In this document: positions 1 through 8,311 of the stretch, one piece after another | Layout of the letters: each line of letters starts with the position of its first letter | Position numbering within the stretch: position 1 is the stretch's first letter | DNA from: Persicitalea sp964500445 | GTDB lineage: Bacteria > Bacteroidota > Bacteroidia > Cytophagales > Spirosomataceae | Direction: 5' to 3' | Length of the DNA: 64,000 bases | Assembly (NCBI GenBank): GCA_964500445.1 | Contig: CAZCOG010000036.1 | Span: forward strand, 1 to 64,000 | Notes under the pieces: generated by a model | The model's input: the letters and a program-made list of their open reading frames with translations, nothing else | Told to the model about the DNA's origin: nothing | Database searches by the model: none | Made by a program: the position numbers and the translations under genes

Positions 1-399
1 GTGCAGTTCCAGCGCATGGCCAATGTGTCGCTCGCGCCGGGTAAGACGCCGCTGTCGGTCGAGGACATGATCAAAGACGTCGAGAAAGGCATTTACATCA
101 TCGGCGACGGCTCGTTTTCCATCGACCAGCAGCGGTATAACTTCCAGTTTGGCGGTCAGTTGTTTTACGAAATCAAAGACGGCAAAATCGCCGGGATGCT
201 GAAAGACGTTTCCTACCAGTCTAATACACAAGAGTTTTGGAACTCCTGCACCAAAATTTGCGACGAGCGCGACTACCGCCTTGGCGGTTCATTCTTCGAC
301 GGCAAGGGCCAGCCCAGCCAGTCGAGTGCCGTGTCGCACGGTAGTTCCACCACGCGTTTCAATGGAGTCAATGTCATCAATACAGCCAGAAAAATATAA
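1..399 (+). CDS. tldD: TldD metalloprotease family, C-terminal part (truncated by window edge)
   Basis: This is the C-terminal 132 codons of TldD, the catalytic half of the TldD/TldE zinc peptidase, which in other bacteria degrades or matures peptides such as microcins and the CcdA antitoxin. The segment with GDGSFSIDQQRYNFQFGG, followed by FYEIKDGKIAGMLKDVSYQ, is the conserved beta-rich TldD C-terminus. The zinc-binding HExxxH lies in the missing N-terminal part, so activity cannot be judged. The GTG at base 1 is an internal valine, not the start. The stop is six bases before tldE, so the two subunits are presumably co-transcribed. Confidence 0.93.
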   Translation: MQFQRMANVSLAPGKTPLSVEDMIKDVEKGIYIIGDGSFSIDQQRYNFQFGGQLFYEIKDGKIAGMLKDVSYQSNTQEFWNSCTKICDERDYRLGGSFFDGKGQPSQSSAVSHGSSTTRFNGVNVINTARKI

Positions 400-405
400 A
401 CAGCC

Positions 406-1743
406 ATGTCCGTAATCCTAACCGAAGCAGAGGCCAAAGCCCTTCTGCAAAAAGTACTTGCCTTCTCGAAAGCCGACGAATGCGAGGCCAACATTTTGGG
501 CGAACAGCGCGGTAATATCCGCTATGCCCGCAACGAAGTATCCACGAGTGGTGGGTTGATCAACCAGAATTTGGCCGTACAGTCGTCTTTTGGCAAAAAA
601 GTAGGGACTGCTACCGTGGATGAGTTCGATGACGCGTCGCTGGAGAAATGCGTCCGGCGATCGGAAGAACTGGCGCAACTTGCGCCCGAAAATCCGGAAT
701 ATGTAGGCGTGCTGGAACCGCAAACCTACATGAATTCCAAAGGATTCTTCGAGTCCACCGCCAGCGTCGATCCCGCTAAGCGGGCGGAGGCAGTCGCCTT
801 AAGTTTGCAACAAACTCGCGACAAAAAGCTGGTTGGTGCGGGTTTTCTGGATGATGTCAGGGGCTATTCGGCCATGATGAATTCCAAGGGACTTTTTGCT
901 TACTACCCCAGCACCAATGTCAACTTTTCGCTGACTGTCCGCACCGAAGACGGGCAGGGGTCAGGCTATGTCATTCGCGGATTCAGTGATTTTGACAAAC
1001 TCGATACGAAGTCGGCCACCCAGATCGCGGTGCAAAAGTGCCTTGGCTCGGTGAATGCGCGGGCGCTGGAACCTGGCAAGTATACCGTGATTCTGGAACC
1101 TACGGCGGCTTCGGTCTTACTGGAAAATATCTTCTTCAACCTCGACGCCCGCTCCACCGACGAAGGTCGCTCGTTTCTGAGCAAGCCCGGTGGCAAGAGC
1201 AAACTGGGCGATAAAATCGTGGACGAGCGTGTGACGATTTACTCCGATCCGGCCAATCCCGAACTACCCGCGTCGCCCTGGTCGGGCGATGGTCGGGCCC
1301 AGGAAAAAACCAGCTGGATCGAGAAGGGGGTTGTTAAAAACCTGGCCTACTCTCGGTTTTGGGCCAAAGAGAAAGGGGTCAAAGCGACGCCTTTTCCCAA
1401 CAATCTCATCATGATGGGGGGAGACTCGTCGCTGGAGGACATGATCAAAAGTACCAAGCGCGGCATTCTGGTCACGAAACTATGGTACATCCGCACGGTT
1501 GACCCGCAGACACTCTTACTTACCGGCCTCACCCGCGACGGGACGTTTTTTATTGAAGATGGCAAGATAAAGTACCCCATCAAGAACTTTCGCTTCAACG
1601 AAAGCCCTATCATTATGCTCAACAACCTCGAAGCCCTCGGCAAGCCCGAGCGCACCGTCAGCACAGAGTCGGATCGAAACTACCTGATTCCACCGATGAA
1701 GATTCGGGAGTTCACATTTACGAGTTTGTCCGACGCGGTGTAG
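406..1743 (+). CDS. tldE: TldE/PmbA family protein
   Basis: A 445-residue protein of the TldE (PmbA) family, the non-catalytic partner that forms a heterodimer with TldD. The N-terminal third (KADECEANILGEQRGNIRYA, around residues 22-41) matches the family's substrate-facing domain. The C-terminal half carries the beta-barrel-like segment with MGGDSSLEDMIKSTKRGILV and LTRDGTFFIEDGKIKYPIKN. Length is normal for the family. It follows tldD after six bases, the usual operon order. Cytoplasmic; no signal peptide. As expected for TldE it lacks a HExxxH motif. It converges with nuoN with a 16-base gap and no clear terminator. Confidence 0.93.
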   Translation: MSVILTEAEAKALLQKVLAFSKADECEANILGEQRGNIRYARNEVSTSGGLINQNLAVQSSFGKKVGTATVDEFDDASLEKCVRRSEELAQLAPENPEYVGVLEPQTYMNSKGFFESTASVDPAKRAEAVALSLQQTRDKKLVGAGFLDDVRGYSAMMNSKGLFAYYPSTNVNFSLTVRTEDGQGSGYVIRGFSDFDKLDTKSATQIAVQKCLGSVNARALEPGKYTVILEPTAASVLLENIFFNLDARSTDEGRSFLSKPGGKSKLGDKIVDERVTIYSDPANPELPASPWSGDGRAQEKTSWIEKGVVKNLAYSRFWAKEKGVKATPFPNNLIMMGGDSSLEDMIKSTKRGILVTKLWYIRTVDPQTLLLTGLTRDGTFFIEDGKIKYPIKNFRFNESPIIMLNNLEALGKPERTVSTESDRNYLIPPMKIREFTFTSLSDAV

Positions 1744-1759
1744 TGCGCATTGATTGGGG

Positions 1760-3217
1760 CTAAATCCTCTGGATGAGCCCCATCAACCATTCCGGCTTTA
1801 AGAATAGTAGAAGGATGGCCGCCAGTAGAAAACCTGAGATTATTTTTCCTCCCGTAAAGTAGATGGCAGGAGAAGGCTCGTTCGTAGCTTTCTTGAAAAA
1901 AAGCAAATAGGGCAGCCGTAGGTAGTAGGCCAGCGAAATGGCGGCATTCACGATGCCGCCGATGAGCAGCCACACCAGCCACGGCTGTCCTTGTTGTTGG
2001 TAGCTATCCCACAAAGCAGAAAAAACCAGCCATTTGGCCGTAAAACCCACTGTGGGCGGCAATCCGGCCAAGGCCACCATGACGACCGTTAGTACCGTAG
2101 CTACCAAAGCGTGTTGTTTGCCTAGACCTTTGTAATCGGCCAGCGGCGTGTCGGACTGGGGGAGGAGTAAGTCCACCAGTAGGAAGGCGGTCATATTCAA
2201 CAGCAGATAGGCCGCCACGTAAAAAGTAGCTCCCTCGAAGCCCAACTGGTTGAAAGCCACGATCCCGACGATGAGATAACCCGCCTGCGCGATGGAGGAA
2301 TAGGCTAACAGCCGGCGAGCGTTTTGCTGCCAGAGGGCGGCAACATTGCCTACCGTGATGCTCACCAACGCAATACCCCCCATCAATGGGAGCAATTCGG
2401 CGGGAAAAGCCGTCGCCACGCGCATCAGTACCAACAGCACGGCGACTTTGGGGGCTACCGACAGAAACGAGACCAGTGGCGTAGGAGCCGCTTCGTACAC
2501 ATCAGGCGTCCACACATGGAAAGGAACGAGCGAAAGCTTGAAGAGTAGTCCGCCCACAGTCATCAGCATCGCAACGTTCATCACCAGCGGGGTGTTGGTG
2601 GCCAGACCAAGCTGCATGGCTGGATTGGAAAAGTCCAAAGTACCCGTTAGCCCGTAGAGGAAAGAAATTCCGTACAGCATGACGGCTGAACTAATGGCTC
2701 CGAAAAGCAGGTACTTTAAGGCACCCTCGGCGGCTTTTTTGGCGGGAGAAAGTGCCACGAGTAAATAAGAACTCAGCGACAGCAGTTCCAGTGTTAGATA
2801 CACGGTGACCCAGTGCGTGGCCATACTTAGCAGGCACATGCCCAGCACGGCGGCAATAAGCAGTGCATTGAGCTCCGGGGGAAAGCGGTAGCGTAGCAGT
2901 CGTATATGCAGCAGCGTGAATAGCCAGGCCGTAACTACCATTATTTTGAAAAAAACGGCCTTATTATCCAGAAAAAGCAAAGGCCGAAAGCGGAAATCGG
3001 GCGGCGTGGCCCACTGGCCTACGATCAGTACCAGCGCTATAATAGCTCCGCCCAAGCCAATGAAAAAGAGCCAGGAGGCTGCCTTTTCATTAGTCCCGGT
3101 GCGCTTGACCAGTAATTCCGCGACCAGATAGCCTAGAAAAAAGACGGCCAGAAATAGTTCGGGGACGATCCCGGCCAGGCTGTGACCGATTTGATTGAGT
3201 TGTTCGTTCAGTTGCAA
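1760..3217 (-). CDS. nuoN: NADH-quinone oxidoreductase subunit N (NuoN)
   Basis: Antiporter-like, proton-pumping membrane subunit N of respiratory complex I, about 485 residues with some 13-14 hydrophobic segments. Conserved stretches include ATHWVTVYLTLELLSLSSYL, GALKYLLFGAISSAVMLYG and PFHVWTPDVYEAAPTP. An ATG at 3268 would add 17 residues, but a good promoter lies at 3241-3269, downstream of that ATG. I therefore chose the TTG at 3217, which gives a normal N-terminus (LQLNEQLNQIGHSLAG). No other nuo gene is adjacent: the next gene upstream is on the opposite strand, so nuoN appears separated from nuoA-M here. Confidence 0.92.
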   Translation of the reverse strand: MQLNEQLNQIGHSLAGIVPELFLAVFFLGYLVAELLVKRTGTNEKAASWLFFIGLGGAIIALVLIVGQWATPPDFRFRPLLFLDNKAVFFKIMVVTAWLFTLLHIRLLRYRFPPELNALLIAAVLGMCLLSMATHWVTVYLTLELLSLSSYLLVALSPAKKAAEGALKYLLFGAISSAVMLYGISFLYGLTGTLDFSNPAMQLGLATNTPLVMNVAMLMTVGGLLFKLSLVPFHVWTPDVYEAAPTPLVSFLSVAPKVAVLLVLMRVATAFPAELLPLMGGIALVSITVGNVAALWQQNARRLLAYSSIAQAGYLIVGIVAFNQLGFEGATFYVAAYLLLNMTAFLLVDLLLPQSDTPLADYKGLGKQHALVATVLTVVMVALAGLPPTVGFTAKWLVFSALWDSYQQQGQPWLVWLLIGGIVNAAISLAYYLRLPYLLFFKKATNEPSPAIYFTGGKIISGFLLAAILLLFLKPEWLMGLIQRI

Positions 3218-3240
3218 GTCGAGTGGAACAATTTTTTTGA

Positions 3241-3269
3241 CAAAAGTACGGAATTCTCTCTCACCCAAA
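3241..3269 (-). promoter_or_regulatory. Predicted promoter of nuoN
   Basis: Read on the minus strand: TTTG (3269-3266), a 17-base spacer, then TACTTTTG (3248-3241). This is a full match to the Bacteroidota sigma-ABfr consensus TTTG-N17-23-TAnnTTTG. The transcript would begin about 15-20 bases before the TTG start at 3217. Confidence 0.6.
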
Positions 3270-3283
3270 ATTTTTATGAAACC

Positions 3284-3964
3284 ATGAAGAAGATCATAGC
3301 CCCATTATTGGGTATTATATGCCTTGCCACCGCTGCTCAGGCGCAATTCATGCAAGATATAAACGGTCGCGTTGTGACCGAAATGGCTTATACCGACGTA
3401 GATGGCTCACCCTATCTGGTTGAAGAGTTTAACAAAGGTATAGTAAGAACGGCCAAAGATGATCAGGTATATGATGGTATACCGATGCGCTATGACGCTT
3501 ACAAAGACGAACTGGAATACGAGAAAGATGGTAAGTACTATCGGTTGGGGCCGGAAATTGTCTCTTTTTCCATTCCCACAGGTGACGCACTTTATGAGTT
3601 CCGGCGCGGCTTTCCGGCGGTTGGTGATTTTACCGAAAATAATTTCTATCAGGTGCTGCACGATGGAAATACCAAACTACTGAAACACTACGGTAAGCGG
3701 ATGCGGGAAGAAAAAGCCTACAACTCCGCTACGACTACGAAGCGTTTTGACGACGTCGAACAGCTTTATGTACTTAAAGGCGGGAAGATGTACCCTATTA
3801 AGAAAAATGATAAGAAAGAACTCTTAAAACTATTGAGCGACGAGAAAAATCTGATGAATTATGTCATTAAAGAAGAGCAGCTAAATTTTAAAACCGAAGG
3901 CGACATGGTGAAACTGTTGGAAGAGTATGACGCCTACAAGGCGGGCCGTAAGGGAAAAAATTGA
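3284..3964 (+). CDS. Exported protein of unknown function
   Basis: A 226-residue protein with a clear signal peptide (MKKIIAPLLGIICLATAAQA, cleavage expected before QFMQD), so periplasmic or outer-membrane associated. The mature part is hydrophilic and rich in Lys, Glu, Asp and Tyr, with two similar acidic/aromatic stretches (YDGIPMRYDAYKDELEYEKD and KYYRLGPEIVSF). This resembles small Bacteroidota exported proteins of undefined family. The first in-frame start is at 3182, but the ATG at 3284 begins the signal peptide and is preferred. It is divergent from nuoN and converges on the response regulator. I do not recognise a functional family. Confidence 0.75.
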   Translation: MKKIIAPLLGIICLATAAQAQFMQDINGRVVTEMAYTDVDGSPYLVEEFNKGIVRTAKDDQVYDGIPMRYDAYKDELEYEKDGKYYRLGPEIVSFSIPTGDALYEFRRGFPAVGDFTENNFYQVLHDGNTKLLKHYGKRMREEKAYNSATTTKRFDDVEQLYVLKGGKMYPIKKNDKKELLKLLSDEKNLMNYVIKEEQLNFKTEGDMVKLLEEYDAYKAGRKGKN

Positions 3965-3975
3965 TTGGGTTGAGC

Positions 3976-4047
3976 GGTTAAGGGTGAATGGTTAATCGAC
4001 AATCATCCTAGCGTTTTTTGAAATTCGTGCATCGTTAATCCTTAACC
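3976..4047. repeat. Imperfect inverted repeat between convergent genes
   Basis: GGTTAAGG (3976-3983) is complemented by CCTTAACC (4040-4047), with further related GTTAA/TTAAC words between and just after (TTAAGGGTGAATGGTTAATC, then CGTTAATCCTTAACC). It sits between the ends of the exported-protein gene and the response regulator. The low-complexity style resembles the other intergenic repeats of this window. It may also help end transcription. Confidence 0.4.
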
Positions 4048-4064
4048 TTTTGACCCTTTAACAA

Positions 4065-4772
4065 TCATTCCGCCTGGTCCGTAAACATATAGCCTACTCC
4101 TTTCAGCGTCTTGATGAAACCCTCGCCGAGTTTTTCGCGGAGCTTACGGATATGGACGTCCACGGTGCGTTCAAGTACATAGATGTCGGCCCCCCAGATT
4201 TTTTGGAGCAACTCTTCCCGGCTGAATACTTTGTTGGGACTTTGGGCCAGAAAGAAAAGCAATTCAAATTCCTTCTTCGGCAGGATGACCGATTTCCCAT
4301 TCTGGGTAACGGTGTAGTTTTTCCGATCAATGGATAGTCCGGCAATTTCGATCAGCTCGCCGGGATCTGACTTCTGGGCTTCGCGACGGAATAGGGCATT
4401 GATACGGCTCATCAGCGCGCGGGGCTTGATGGGCTTGGTAATGTAGTCGTCGGCCCCGATTTCGAAGGCAGCAATTTCGGAGTATTCTTCCGAGCGAGCG
4501 GTGAGAAATAGAATATACGTATCACGAAGATCCCCGTCGTCGCGGATCATACGGGCAGTTTCGATGCCGTCCTGCCGCGGCATCATAATGTCGAGCAGAA
4601 TCAAATCGGGCCGGAATTCGCGGGCAATTTTCAGTCCCTTTTTGCCGTCGAGGGCCGTTTTTACTTCGTATCCTTCCTTTTCAAGATTATATTCCAGCAA
4701 CTCTACGATATCTTCGTCATCGTCCACGACTAGAATTTTCTGAACGGGCTGGTTGGCTTTTGCGGCACTCAT
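4065..4772 (-). CDS. OmpR/PhoB-type two-component response regulator
   Basis: A 235-residue DNA-binding response regulator. The receiver domain (about residues 11-130) has the acidic pair DDD at 17-19, the phospho-acceptor Asp61 in LILLDIMMP, and the conserved Lys in DDYITKPI. A winged-helix effector domain (about 140-232) contains the recognition-helix region RTVDVHIRKLREKLGEGFIK and ends in LKGVGYMF. A start at 4871 would add 33 poorly conserved residues; the ATG at 4772 starts just before the receiver and is preferred. No histidine kinase is next to it, so it is an orphan here; its sensor and targets are unknown. Confidence 0.92.
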   Translation of the reverse strand: MSAAKANQPVQKILVVDDDEDIVELLEYNLEKEGYEVKTALDGKKGLKIAREFRPDLILLDIMMPRQDGIETARMIRDDGDLRDTYILFLTARSEEYSEIAAFEIGADDYITKPIKPRALMSRINALFRREAQKSDPGELIEIAGLSIDRKNYTVTQNGKSVILPKKEFELLFFLAQSPNKVFSREELLQKIWGADIYVLERTVDVHIRKLREKLGEGFIKTLKGVGYMFTDQAE

Positions 4773-4867
4773 GCGAGGGAGGTTGGTTGAAGTGTATGCA
4801 TGTTCGAAATTAGTAGATGTGTAGTTTGGATTATCTACAAAAAGAAATTCATAACATAAATTTAACA

Positions 4868-5710
4868 TCAACGTCGCCGTATCCGGTACATTTTTCCCTG
4901 CTCGTTAGTAATCAGCAAATCATTGTCGTTCAAAAAAATAAGCGCCTCTTCCTGCAATTTTCCAATTTTGATGCATTCTTTAGGTTGGCTGAAATCAATA
5001 ATGCCACTTTCAATTCCGAATATCAGAATCTTCCCATAAGTGAGCAATGCGAAGGCAGTCCCCGAAGGGTTGACGTCCGCCGCCGTCACCTGAGCTTTTA
5101 TCAAAACGCTGTCTTTAACGGACAGGGTGTATTCGCCCGGCTGAGCCGGTGATACGTACAATTTGACGAACTGATTGGTCTTACTGCGATTTTTCGAAAA
5201 AAGATAGAGGTGGTTTTTATAATAAAAAAAGGCCTCGCAGTCAAAATTCCGAGCATCGGGTGGTGGCGGGAAAGCCAGCTGATCGGCGTACTGTATTCGA
5301 ATCGCGGCGGTAGTTTTGGCAGCGGGCGGAAGCACGTAGATCGTCAGGTCGCGCCGTTGGTTGGCATTATTGCCCAGGTCACCGATGTACAAAGTTCCGT
5401 CGGGACTTTGCGCCATGTCTTCCCAGTCTACATTGCGGGCATCAGGTACCGGCAGCGTAGATAACAGGTGCCCTTCCATATCAAACTCGTAGAGTTCGGG
5501 CTGACCGCCGCTGTCGTTATGTGTCCATAGCGTACCATGTGCGTCGTTGCGGGCCAATCCCGAACTTTCGTTGGCAATAGCCGGAAGCCTGCCTATTTTA
5601 CTAACTTTGTACGCCGAACGGGCTTTATCAAAGCCGTTTTCACGCTTGTCGGTGCCGCAGCCGCACAGTGCTACTTTCAACGCAAACCAAAAATAAATAA
5701 ATTTTCCCAT
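4868..5710 (-). CDS. Lipoprotein with beta-propeller-like repeats, function unknown
   Basis: About 280 residues from the ATG at 5710. It begins with a hydrophobic leader and cysteine-rich end (KVALCGCGTDKREN), consistent with a lipoprotein signal, so membrane anchored. The mature part has repeated blade-like motifs (GTLWTHNDSGGQPELYEFD, DVEWEDMAQSPDGTLYIGD-type sequence, LFSKNRSKTNQF), suggesting a beta-propeller. Similar proteins are common in Bacteroidota and usually called hypothetical. The start overlaps by two bases with the divergent permease start at 5709; alternative starts up to 5794 would run into that gene. No catalytic residues recognised. Confidence 0.75.
   Translation of the reverse strand: MGKFIYFWFALKVALCGCGTDKRENGFDKARSAYKVSKIGRLPAIANESSGLARNDAHGTLWTHNDSGGQPELYEFDMEGHLLSTLPVPDARNVDWEDMAQSPDGTLYIGDLGNNANQRRDLTIYVLPPAAKTTAAIRIQYADQLAFPPPPDARNFDCEAFFYYKNHLYLFSKNRSKTNQFVKLYVSPAQPGEYTLSVKDSVLIKAQVTAADVNPSGTAFALLTYGKILIFGIESGIIDFSQPKECIKIGKLQEEALIFLNDNDLLITNEQGKMYRIRRR
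5602..5609 (+). promoter_or_regulatory. Possible -7 element for the AI-2E-type permease gene
   Basis: TAACTTTG fits TAnnTTTG and lies about 100 bases upstream of the permease start, inside the coding region of the divergent lipoprotein gene. No good TTG/TTTG is seen at the expected distance, so support is weak. Confidence 0.3.
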
Positions 5711-7109
5711 GAATGCTTCCGCCGAGACCGTAGCTCGCAAAGGTAAGAAAAGGCCCGCGTACATTAAGTCGGCGGCTATCCTGATTACGCTCATTGCCGG
5801 GGTCTATATTTTGCACGCACTGCACGAGACGCTGATTCCCCTGCTATTCGCAGTGCTGGTATCTATTCTGCTTTTTCCGGTCTGTGAGCGTCTGGAGCGC
5901 TGGAAGTTTCCCCGCGTATTGGCTATTATTCTCAGCATTCTTCTTTTCATTGTCGTCATTGCCGCTCTCATTTGGTTGGTGACTATCCAGGTGGGTGCCT
6001 TCGCCGACGAAATCCCGCGCATCACCGAGAAAGCCGAAATTCTGCTCGAACAGACTACTTCAATGGTTGAACGCTATTTCAATGTGAGCCGCAGCGAGCA
6101 GGTGAGCCGGGCTAAGGGGTACCTCATTAATGCACTTGCCGAAAGCCGTACCACGCTGCTCAACACAATAATGGCCACTACCGGGACCCTCGCTACGGCC
6201 ACTCTGGTCCCATTGTACGTATTTTTCTTTCTGCTCTACCGCGATTTCTTCCGTCGGTTTGTCCACAAGGCTTTTTACAAAGTACCGCAAGACAAACTGA
6301 ATAAGATCCTGAACAAAATTTATGAGGTCATTCAAAGCTACTTGGCGGGGCTGGTTCTGGTTATTTTTATTGTTGGAGTCCTCAATACCATCGGACTGTT
6401 AATCCTGGGTATCGACTATGCTGTCTTCTTCGGTTTTCTGGCGGCTTTTCTGATCCTGATCCCTTACATTGGCATTCTGATTGGGTCGTTATTCCCGGCT
6501 TTGATGAGCATTATTACCGAAGACTCTGCCTGGTATGCCGTGGGTGTCATTGGGGTAATGAGCTTCGTGCAGTTTCTGGAAGGGAATTTTATTACGCCCA
6601 ACATCGTGGGTTCCAAAGTAAGTATTAACCCGCTGGCGGCTATCGTGATGCTGCTGCTGGGTGGTCAACTGTGGGGACTACCCGGTCTGGTACTGGCATT
6701 ACCATTGACGGCTATACTGAAAGTTATTCTCGACGCCAATAAAAGCACGGAGCCGTTTGGGTTTTTGCTGGGTGAACCGGGTAAAGAAGTAGAGGAGGAA
6801 AAAGAAAAGGAACGGAATAAGGTGCGGGAAGTGCGGGAGGAACGCCGTAGACCCAAAAATGCGCAACGGTCAAAACGCAAGCTCAGATCAAAAGCCAAAA
6901 ATGAAGAGCAAGGCTTCGAGGTGACACCCGTCGATGAACCATTATCAATCGCAAAGGAGGCTCTGGAAGGTACTGATCTGGTGATAAAGACCGCCGAAAA
7001 CAAATCGGCTACTCCCAAGCGCCGTCGTCCGCAGCGGCGGCGGAAGCCACGGCCCAGTAAAGAAGGCAATACGGAGTCGCCTAAAAATTCAGGGGATCAA
7101 GATTCCTGA
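5709..7109 (+). CDS. AI-2E family transporter (PerM/TqsA superfamily) with basic C-terminal tail
   Basis: A 466-residue inner-membrane protein of the AI-2E transporter family, which includes exporters of autoinducer-2 and Na+/H+ antiporters; the substrate here is unknown. Residues about 20-345 hold seven to eight hydrophobic helices, including conserved segments LAGLVLVIFIVGVLNTIGLL, FLILIPYIGILIG and FLEGNFITPNIVGSKVSINP. Residues about 357-466 form a highly charged tail, rich in Lys, Arg and Glu, ending in clusters such as PKRRRPQRRRKPRP; such tails are not part of the family core. The ATG overlaps the divergent lipoprotein start, and the 3' end overlaps the convergent Lon-N gene by 29 bases. 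Confidence 0.88.
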   Translation: MNASAETVARKGKKRPAYIKSAAILITLIAGVYILHALHETLIPLLFAVLVSILLFPVCERLERWKFPRVLAIILSILLFIVVIAALIWLVTIQVGAFADEIPRITEKAEILLEQTTSMVERYFNVSRSEQVSRAKGYLINALAESRTTLLNTIMATTGTLATATLVPLYVFFFLLYRDFFRRFVHKAFYKVPQDKLNKILNKIYEVIQSYLAGLVLVIFIVGVLNTIGLLILGIDYAVFFGFLAAFLILIPYIGILIGSLFPALMSIITEDSAWYAVGVIGVMSFVQFLEGNFITPNIVGSKVSINPLAAIVMLLLGGQLWGLPGLVLALPLTAILKVILDANKSTEPFGFLLGEPGKEVEEEKEKERNKVREVREERRRPKNAQRSKRKLRSKAKNEEQGFEVTPVDEPLSIAKEALEGTDLVIKTAENKSATPKRRRPQRRRKPRPSKEGNTESPKNSGDQDS

Positions 7110-7710
7110 AATGACCATTCATTCTGATGCGGTTTTTGGTCTGCTCCATTTCGGCTACAACCGGGATGACTTTCTGCAAATGCTGAATCAGAAATTGCTG
7201 CCGCGCGCTTTCTCGCCGCAGGGTAAGCAGTTCATACTCGTCCGTCAAAGACAAACCTACCTTATGCGCAATCTGGAAGGAAAAGGGCTTTTGCTCAACG
7301 TCATATTTGACAGGAGTGGTCAGTAAGCCATATAAAGTGTCCAGTAATTCAGCCAACTGAGGCAGGGGCCGAATCAGGTCGGTTTCCTCGGGCAGAATAG
7401 TGATTTCGCCACCCGCGTAAAGCTTGCCTGTCAGTGGGTTGTCGAACGTGTCTATTCGGAACACTCTTATTCCTTCGGTTGAGATATCCATGCTACCGTC
7501 GGGGTGCCGCTCGTGCAGGGCGGTTACCTTCATCTCCGTGCCACAACCAGGGAGACGTTCGTCGAGGTAGGTGGGAATGCCGAACGTCTTTTCTTCTTCC
7601 AGGCACTCGTTGATAAGTTGCCGATAACGCTCCTCAAAAATGTGAAGGTTCAGTATTTCGCCCGGATAGGCGACAAGTTTCAGAGGAAAGAAAGGCAATA
7701 AGGCTGACAT
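7081..7710 (-). CDS. Lon N-terminal (substrate-binding) domain protein
   Basis: A 209-residue stand-alone protein of the Lon substrate-binding domain family. The N-terminus LPFFPLKLVAYPGEILNLHI followed by FEERYRQLINECLEE is the typical PUA-like Lon-N beginning, and the helical second half fits the family. It lacks AAA and protease domains, so it is not a protease itself. Such proteins are widespread and their role is poorly defined. Its end overlaps the permease gene by 29 bases on the other strand. It lies 19 bases downstream of gldH on the same strand and may be co-transcribed with it. Confidence 0.9.
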   Translation of the reverse strand: MSALLPFFPLKLVAYPGEILNLHIFEERYRQLINECLEEEKTFGIPTYLDERLPGCGTEMKVTALHERHPDGSMDISTEGIRVFRIDTFDNPLTGKLYAGGEITILPEETDLIRPLPQLAELLDTLYGLLTTPVKYDVEQKPFSFQIAHKVGLSLTDEYELLTLRRESARQQFLIQHLQKVIPVVAEMEQTKNRIRMNGHFRNLDPLNF

Positions 7711-7729
7711 GAAGTTGATTCTTTGATGG

Positions 7730-8308
7730 CTATGGCGCGGCGGTAGGCGTTTTTTCTACGCTCAGACCGATTCCCAGCACAAAGGGGAGCGGGTTCTGCC
7801 GCATAGATTGGGCAATAGTGATAGTGTACTTTCCGGGCTTGGGGAAACGATAATTACGCTGGAAAACGAATTTATGATCGAATAGGTCGCCCAGACCACT
7901 GCCGCGAGGCTTGCCCGTCACCTCGTCCGAGAGGTACATCTCGTCCAGACGGGAAAATATTATCTTTCCGTCCGGCCCCCGCATTACGCGGTCGAGGTAG
8001 AGGTTATAGTAAGGGTACTGCTGCGTGTTTCTCACGAGATAATAGAGGTTGTAAGTCTGCGTAGTGTCGCTGATTTCAAACCGAAAATCGAATTTCTTCT
8101 CTACAAACCACTGTCCGTCCTCGATATCTTCGTAGGCTTTGTAAAGCGTGTTCTTATCCTCGCAGCCAAGACCGACGAAAAGAAGGATAAACAGAGCGGC
8201 TGCTTTTGAAATTCTCTTTATTGATTGTTTGCCTAAATGCCTGACGAAAGGGCCGCAGGCCGTTTTGGCGCGAAACTTACTCTTTACTATCCATTGTCCA
8301 CTGTCCAT
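7730..8308 (-). CDS. gldH: Gliding motility lipoprotein GldH
   Basis: GldH is a lipoprotein needed for gliding motility and associated surface processes in Bacteroidota. The lipoprotein signal is plain (ALFILLFVGLGC, lipobox cysteine at residue 49 of the longest frame), followed by EDKNTLYKAYEDIEDGQW and the family core YNLYYLVRNTQQYPYYNLYL. The only canonical in-frame start is the ATG at 8308. It adds about 28 unusual residues before the signal peptide, and it lies inside a repeat-like stretch (8286-8308); a non-canonical start nearer the signal peptide is possible. The gene follows the 8312 gene after three bases. Product assignment is firm, the start is not. Confidence 0.85.
   Translation of the reverse strand: MDSGQWIVKSKFRAKTACGPFVRHLGKQSIKRISKAAALFILLFVGLGCEDKNTLYKAYEDIEDGQWFVEKKFDFRFEISDTTQTYNLYYLVRNTQQYPYYNLYLDRVMRGPDGKIIFSRLDEMYLSDEVTGKPRGSGLGDLFDHKFVFQRNYRFPKPGKYTITIAQSMRQNPLPFVLGIGLSVEKTPTAAP
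8286..8308. repeat. Short repeat-like sequence at the gldH start
   Basis: On the minus strand this reads ATGGACAGTGGACAATGG followed by ATAGT: imperfect heptamer-like copies of TGGACAG/TGGACAA. The style is that of intergenic short repeats seen in many genomes. It supplies the only canonical ATG for gldH. Confidence 0.4.
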
Positions 8309-8311
8309 CGA

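Noticed and set aside
3218..3268. ATG at 3268 as start of nuoN
   Set aside because: It lies upstream of the predicted -7 element at 3241-3248, so it would not be in the transcript; the added residues do not look like a NuoN N-terminus.
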